Shown one piece after another: positions 59,359 to 64,000 of a stretch of DNA of 64,000 nt; the first letter of the stretch is position 1; every line of letters begins with the position of its first letter. The notes below the pieces were generated by a model. It was not told the DNA's origin. It was given only the letters and a program-made list of their open reading frames with translations, and made no database searches. The translations under genes were made by a program, and so were the position numbers. The DNA is from Microbacterium sp. No. 7 (GTDB lineage: Bacteria; Actinomycetota; Actinomycetes; Actinomycetales; Microbacteriaceae): the NCBI RefSeq assembly GCF_001314225.1, contig NZ_CP012697.1:4402001-4466000 (forward strand), written 5' to 3'.

Positions 59359-60465
59359 TCAGACGGCGCCGTCGCGCATGCGCGCGACGTGCCGCACGAG
59401 CAGCGGCGTGCCGACGAGCGCGGTGACGATGCCGATCGGCAGCTCCTGCGGCACCAGCACCATGCGCGCGGCCACGTCGCTCACGACGAGGAATCCGGCG
59501 CCGAGCAGCGCGGCCGTGGGGATGAGGATGCGGTGCGGCGATCCGACCGCGCGCCGCGCGAGGTGCGGCACCACGAGGCCGACGAAGCCGATCGCGCCGA
59601 CGACCGAGACCGTCACCCCGACGAGCGCGGCGCTCAGCAGCAGCAGGCGACGACGCAGGCGATCGGGGCGGATGCCGAGCGTCTCGGCCGTCTCGTCTCC
59701 GAGGTCGAGGGCGTCGAGGCCCCGCGCCGATCCGATCAGCACGGCGATGCCGAGCACGATCACGACGGCCATGACGCCGAGCGACGAGGGCGACGACATC
59801 GCGAGCGATCCGAGCAGCCAGAACATGACCGAGCGGGCGCCCTCGGCCGTGTCGGACGCGAAGATGAGGAAGCTCGTGCCGGCCTGCAGCAGATAGCCGA
59901 CCGTCACCCCGGCCAGCAGCAGGCGCATCGAGGTGGGCCGCCCGCCGGCATGGGACAGCAGCAGCACGATGCCCGTCGCGACCGCGGCCCCCACGAACGC
60001 GCTCGCCGCGAGGCCGAGCGACGTCGCGAACAGCGCGGTGCCGAACAGGATCGCCGCGGCGGCGCCCGTCGACGCGCCGGCGCTCACGCCCAGGATGTAG
60101 GGGTCGGCGAGGGGGTTGCGCACCAGCGACTGCAGCGTGGCCCCGGTGGCGGCGAGCGCGGCGCCCGCGAGCAGGCCGACGAGCACGCGCGGCAGGCGGA
60201 TGTCGAGCACGATGGTCTGCTGCGCCGTGGCCCAGGTCTCCGGATCGCCCCAGCCCGTCGCACCCCACCAGAGGATGCGCAGCACCGTCGCGGGGTCGAT
60301 GGGCGAGGGGCCGATGCCGAGCGACACGATCGCCGCGGCGATCACGAACACCCCGAGCAGCACCATGCGCAGCACCCGGCCGCGGCCGCGGTGCACCGCC
60401 TTCAGGTTCGGCTCCTCCCCGGCGATCGCGACGCCCCGTTCGGCGTCTCTCGTCGTCGTGCTCAT
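59359..60465 (-). CDS. FecCD family iron-siderophore permease
   Basis: A 368-residue permease with about ten hydrophobic segments. Family motifs: LDIRLPRVLVGLLAGAALAATGATLQSLVRNPLADPYILGVSAGAS (about residues 88-133, read in parts), GFVGLVVPHLARR and ADVAARM-like SDVAARMVL, then LPIGIVTALVGTPLLVRHV at the end. Only one such permease gene is present, so it should work as a homodimer with the ATPase at 57458. Confidence 0.93.
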   Translation of the reverse strand: MSTTTRDAERGVAIAGEEPNLKAVHRGRGRVLRMVLLGVFVIAAAIVSLGIGPSPIDPATVLRILWWGATGWGDPETWATAQQTIVLDIRLPRVLVGLLAGAALAATGATLQSLVRNPLADPYILGVSAGASTGAAAAILFGTALFATSLGLAASAFVGAAVATGIVLLLSHAGGRPTSMRLLLAGVTVGYLLQAGTSFLIFASDTAEGARSVMFWLLGSLAMSSPSSLGVMAVVIVLGIAVLIGSARGLDALDLGDETAETLGIRPDRLRRRLLLLSAALVGVTVSVVGAIGFVGLVVPHLARRAVGSPHRILIPTAALLGAGFLVVSDVAARMVLVPQELPIGIVTALVGTPLLVRHVARMRDGAV

Positions 60466-60481
60466 CGTGCCGCCCGCCCTC

Positions 60482-62227
60482 TCATCGCAGCGTCCATTCC
60501 GTCGCCTCCGTGCGCTCGCTGCAGAACCGCGCGTAGGTGGGGCTCTGCGCGAGCAGCTCGTCGTGGCCTCCCTGCGCCTCGACGCCGCCCCGGCCGTCGA
60601 GCACGACGATGTGGTCGGCGTCGCGGATGAAGCTCAGCCGGTGCGCGACCATGACCACGGTCCTCTCGCCGCGCAGCGCCGCGAGACCGCGCTGGATGAG
60701 CTGCTCGTTCTCGATGTCGAGCGCCGAGGTGGCCTCGTCGAGCAGCAGGATCGGGGCGTCCTTGAGCAGTGCGCGCGCGATCGAGAGGCGCTGCCGCTCA
60801 CCGCCCGACAGCGTCGCTCCCCCGGCACCGACCGGGGTGTCGAAGCCCTTCGGCAGCCGCGCGGCGATCTCGGTCACGCCGGCGAGGTCGGCTGCCCGGC
60901 GCGCCTCGTCGTCGCTCGCACCGGGCCGGCCGAGGCGGATGTTGTCCAGCAGGCCGCCCTCGAACAGGTAGACCTCCTGGAACACCATGGAGAGGCCGCC
61001 GAGCAGGTCGCCGCCGCGCACGTGCCGCACGTCGGCGCCGCCGATGCGGACGGCGCCGCCGTCGACGTCCCAGAACCGGGCGATGAGGCGCAGCAGCGTG
61101 CTCTTGCCCGACCCGCTGGGACCGACGATCGCGGTCGTGCGGCCGGCGGGAACGCGGATGGAGACGTCGCGCAGCACCGGCCGGCCCGGCGCGTAGCCGA
61201 AGTCGACGTGCTCGAAGGCGATGCCGGCATCCTTCGGCCGCTGCGCCGTCGCCTCGTCGGGCTCGGGCAGCACGGAGGATGACAGGATGGCGTCGAGGTC
61301 GGCGAGCACGTTCTTCGAGAGCTCGATCCCGCGCCCGAAGGGGAGCGAGCGCAGCACCATGCCGGCGAGCACCGTGAGCACGACGACGAGCGCGACGTAG
61401 GCCTCGAAGGCGAGCGCCCCCGTGAACAGACGGGCGGTGGCGGCCACCGTGCTCAGCGCCAGGAACGCGTACACGGTGAGGTTCATCATCGTGTTGCCCC
61501 ACCCGCGCCGGTCTTCGGAGACGCGCTTCGCCGCCGCCTGGTCGTCGACCGACGCGCGCACCGCGCGCTCGGCGAGGGAGTCGCGACCCGCCGCGCGCAC
61601 GGCGGGCTGGTGCTGGGCGAACTCGAGGATGCGGGCGCTGCCCTCGTCGTTGGTACGGTCGACCTCGCGCTCGATGAGATGGTTCGCGCGGTGGACGCGC
61701 CGGTAGACGATGACGACCGCGAGAACGCCGAGCACCGCGAGCCCTCCGACGACGGGGTCGAAGACGCACAGCGCGGCGACCGTGAGGGCCGGCGCGAGCA
61801 GCCCGCGCGCCATGCTGCGCACGAGTCCGCTGGGCGCCTTGGCGACCATGGGGATGCCGCGGGCCGCGACCGCCGCGACGCCGCCGGCCCGCTCGGCCGT
61901 GAACCAGCCGAGCGGGAGGCGCACGATGTGCTCGGCCATCACGGCGTGCAGGCGCACGATCTGCTGCATCGCGCCGCGCGTGACGATCATGCTGATCACC
62001 CACTCCAGGGCGACGAAGGCGACGCCGAGCGCCGCGATCCACGTCGCGATCGCGGGTGCGCGATCGCGCGGGGCGGAGCCCGCGGGCGAGAGCAGCGCTT
62101 CGATGAGCGGCACGAGCAGGGCGAGGATCGCGGCCACCAGCACCGCGGCGAGCGTCACGAGCACGAGCAGCAGCCACAGCGACCGGCGCGTCTCCCCGCT
62201 GCCCAGGCGCAGGAGCGTGCGGATCAT
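60482..62227 (-). CDS. Exporter-fold ABC transporter subunit, IrtB/YbtQ-like
   Basis: A 581-residue TM-NBD half-transporter. Membrane domain about 15-310, then Walker A GPSGSGKST, Q-loop MVFQEVYLFEG, signature LSGGERQRLSIARALL, Walker B ILLLDEATSALD, H-loop VMVAHR. IrtAB of mycobacteria and YbtPQ of Yersinia are exporter-fold pairs that import ferric siderophores; the setting next to FecBCD-type genes supports the same role. It overlaps its partner by ATGA. Confidence 0.88.
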   Translation of the reverse strand: MIRTLLRLGSGETRRSLWLLLVLVTLAAVLVAAILALLVPLIEALLSPAGSAPRDRAPAIATWIAALGVAFVALEWVISMIVTRGAMQQIVRLHAVMAEHIVRLPLGWFTAERAGGVAAVAARGIPMVAKAPSGLVRSMARGLLAPALTVAALCVFDPVVGGLAVLGVLAVVIVYRRVHRANHLIEREVDRTNDEGSARILEFAQHQPAVRAAGRDSLAERAVRASVDDQAAAKRVSEDRRGWGNTMMNLTVYAFLALSTVAATARLFTGALAFEAYVALVVVLTVLAGMVLRSLPFGRGIELSKNVLADLDAILSSSVLPEPDEATAQRPKDAGIAFEHVDFGYAPGRPVLRDVSIRVPAGRTTAIVGPSGSGKSTLLRLIARFWDVDGGAVRIGGADVRHVRGGDLLGGLSMVFQEVYLFEGGLLDNIRLGRPGASDDEARRAADLAGVTEIAARLPKGFDTPVGAGGATLSGGERQRLSIARALLKDAPILLLDEATSALDIENEQLIQRGLAALRGERTVVMVAHRLSFIRDADHIVVLDGRGGVEAQGGHDELLAQSPTYARFCSERTEATEWTLR

Positions 62228-63978
62228 GCCGATACCCCCTTCAGCCGTTCCCGGGCACCGGCGTAGGCGCCCCAGGTGCGGGCGTAGCCGCCGCCCGCCG
62301 CGAGCAGCTCGTCGTGCGCGCCGACCTCGACGATGCGACCGCCGTCGAGCACCGCGATCTGGTCGGCGCCCGTGACGGTGTGCAGACGGTGCGCGATCGC
62401 GAGCACCGTGCGGTCGCGGGTCAGCACCGACAGGGCGCGCTGCACGGCGGCCTCGGAGTCGGGATCGGCGTACGCGGTCGCCTCGTCGAGCACGAGCACG
62501 GGGGCGTCGGTGAGCAGCGCACGGGCGATGGAGAGTCGCTGCTGCTCGCCGCCCGAGAGCTGGGCGTCCACGCCCACGATGCTGTCGTAGCCGAGGGGCA
62601 GCTCGAGGATGCGACGGTGGATCTGCGCGGCCTCCGCGGCGGCGCGCACCTCGTCGTCGGTCGCGTCGGGACGGGTGAGCGCGATGTTGTCCCGCACCGA
62701 CATGCGGAACATGTAGGGCTGCTGGAAGACGAAGGCGACCGCGTCGTAGAGGGTCGGGCCGCCGATCTCCCGCAGGTCGACGCCGCCCAGGCGCACGGCT
62801 CCCGCGTCGGGGTCGAGCAGGCGCGGCAGCAGCGCGGCGAAGGTCGACTTGCCCGACCCCGAGGGGCCGACCAGCGCGGTGAGCGTGCCCGGCCTCAGGG
62901 TGAGGCTCATGCCGTCGATCGCGACGGGACCGTCGGGGTAGCGGAAGGTGACGGCATCCACCTCGACCGCGGCCTCTCGCGCGCCGACGATCTCGCCGTC
63001 TGTCCCTTCCCCCTCCGGCTGCTGCGGCAGCTCGAAGAACTCGTTCAGATCGGAGGCCGCCGCGTTCGCGTTGCGGAACTGCTGGATCATGCCGACCGCG
63101 AGCGAGAGCGGAGCCGACAGGCCCGCCGCGAGGATGAGCGCGGGCACGACCAGCAGCGGGTCGAGGCCCGTCGTCAGCACCGCCCACGCCCCGCCGACGC
63201 CCATGACGGCGACCGCGAACGCCGGCGAGGTGAAGGCGCCGATGAGCGCGAACCCGCCGCGGGTCGCGTGCACCCACGCCTCGTAGGAACGGGCCATCGC
63301 CCGGGATGCCCGGGCGAACCGCGGGTAGCCGCGCTCCTGCGCGCCGAACAGCTTGATCGGCTCGATGCCGCGGATGAGCTCGACGACCGCCGCGTTGAGG
63401 TCGCCGAGACGCGCGGCGTAGTCGCGGGCCCGCTCGTCGCGGCCGCGCAGCACCATCGGCAGGGCGAGCGCCGCGAGCGTGAGCGGAACGAGCGCGATGA
63501 GGCCGAGCACCGGGTCCCACCAGAACAGCAGCGCAAGGCTCACGAGGGGCGTGACGACGGATGCCGTGAGGTCGGGCACCAGGTGCGCGACCAGCTCGTG
63601 CACGCGGAAGACATCATCCTGCACGAACTTCTTGACACGCCCCGAGCCGTTGCGGGCGAACCAGTCGAGCGGCAGTCGCTGCAGATGCGTGATCTGGCGG
63701 TGGCGCAGCGAGCGCCCGAAGCGGTTGTCGGCGTGGTGCGCGATCTTCGACGCCTCGCGGGTGAGGAGCTCGCCCGCGAGAGTGGCGGTGATCAGCACGA
63801 GCACGAGCGCCCACGCGGTCGCCGCGCCGTCGCCGGTGACCCTCCAGCCGTCGAGCTGGCGCAGGAGCAGCAGCACGATCACGGCCTGCGCCACCTTGAC
63901 GAGGGCGCCCAGGGCGCCGAAGACGCCCGCGCCGACGATCGCCGGGCGCTCGGCCTTGGCGAGACGCCAGAACGTCAT
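62224..63978 (-). CDS. Exporter-fold ABC transporter subunit, IrtA/YbtP-like
   Basis: A 584-residue TM-NBD half-transporter. Walker A GPSGSGKST, Q-loop FVFQQPYMFRM, signature LSGGEQQRLSIARALL, Walker B VLVLDEATAYADPDSE, H-loop LAIAHR. The extended Walker B EATAYADPDSE is characteristic of the IrtA/YbtPQ group. No siderophore-interacting reductase domain is fused at the N-terminus, unlike mycobacterial IrtA. It is the first gene of the iron operon in view; only 22 bases upstream are in the window, so further genes may precede it. Confidence 0.88.
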   Translation of the reverse strand: MTFWRLAKAERPAIVGAGVFGALGALVKVAQAVIVLLLLRQLDGWRVTGDGAATAWALVLVLITATLAGELLTREASKIAHHADNRFGRSLRHRQITHLQRLPLDWFARNGSGRVKKFVQDDVFRVHELVAHLVPDLTASVVTPLVSLALLFWWDPVLGLIALVPLTLAALALPMVLRGRDERARDYAARLGDLNAAVVELIRGIEPIKLFGAQERGYPRFARASRAMARSYEAWVHATRGGFALIGAFTSPAFAVAVMGVGGAWAVLTTGLDPLLVVPALILAAGLSAPLSLAVGMIQQFRNANAAASDLNEFFELPQQPEGEGTDGEIVGAREAAVEVDAVTFRYPDGPVAIDGMSLTLRPGTLTALVGPSGSGKSTFAALLPRLLDPDAGAVRLGGVDLREIGGPTLYDAVAFVFQQPYMFRMSVRDNIALTRPDATDDEVRAAAEAAQIHRRILELPLGYDSIVGVDAQLSGGEQQRLSIARALLTDAPVLVLDEATAYADPDSEAAVQRALSVLTRDRTVLAIAHRLHTVTGADQIAVLDGGRIVEVGAHDELLAAGGGYARTWGAYAGARERLKGVSA

Positions 63979-64000
63979 GCGCTCGGGGGCTCTCGAAGGA

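Noticed and set aside
60482..63520. A single 1012-residue protein covering both exporter-fold ABC genes
   Set aside because: The part beyond 62227 is an out-of-frame reading of the partner gene; the ATG at 62227 with ATGA overlap and the length of half-transporters fit two proteins.

Overview
The window is very GC-rich, uses GTG starts and ATGA/GTGA gene overlaps freely, and is saturated with the word GGATGCC. Together with the gene content (siderophore-type exporter-fold importers, VanZ-RDD, Bcr/CflA, XRE-cupin regulators) this points to a high-GC actinobacterium, most likely Microbacteriaceae (Microbacterium-like). That assignment is inference from composition and gene families, not a database match. 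I saw no rRNA, tRNA, transposase, integrase or CRISPR.

Layout. 1-3.6 kb: start of a PaaK-type CoA ligase, divergent GntR regulator, nitronate monooxygenase-like flavoprotein and an MFS exporter. 4.0-9.6 kb: molybdenum hydroxylase locus, with MocA-like and XdhC maturation genes facing away from an FAD subunit and a fused [2Fe-2S]-molybdopterin subunit. 9.9-12.6 kb: GNAT acetyltransferase and an OmpR/histidine-kinase pair. 12.6-29 kb: a catabolic island for an unidentified nitrogen compound: XRE-cupin regulator, orphan solute-binding lipoprotein, 2OG-Fe(II) dioxygenase, guanine-deaminase-like enzyme, amidohydrolase, MTHFR-like protein, PNPOx-like flavoprotein, creatininase, FAD oxidase, SDR, a complete ABC importer whose binding protein is a paralogue of the orphan, a CodA-like deaminase and a PDR-type reductase. 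29-33.5 kb: D-hydroxyacid dehydrogenase, MoaB/Mog, another deaminase-like amidohydrolase and a LOG protein. 33.6-47.4 kb: uric acid degradation. HpxO urate hydroxylase, HIU hydrolase, OHCU decarboxylase, allantoinase, formamidase-like protein, an HpxZ-HpxY (AtzH-amidase) fusion, PucG aminotransferase, allantoate amidohydrolase, an XRE-cupin regulator, an NCS2 purine permease, and apt for salvage. 47.5-52.7 kb: VapBC, GH13 glucosidase with a textbook LacI operator, LacI regulator, M20 amidohydrolase. 52.7-64 kb: VanZ-RDD protein, a heterodimeric ABC exporter with one degenerate ATP site, and a siderophore-iron uptake operon.

Taken together the genes read as a purine/nitrogen-scavenging region. 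Xanthine dehydrogenase makes urate, HpxO-HIUH-OHCU decarboxylase make allantoin, AllB/AllC make ureidoglycine, PucG would convert this to oxalurate, and the adjacent fused amidase is the best candidate to open oxalurate.

The second striking layer is DNA, not protein. At least seven distinct families of interspersed inverted or tandem repeats fill almost every non-coding gap. Several have entered genes without breaking the frame (xdhC, allC, pucG, lacI). The best defined is a 59-bp palindrome with TTCAACCGCGG/CCGCGGTTGAA ends, present ten times, and a 21-bp tandem repeat that codes for 7-residue repeats at two protein C-termini.
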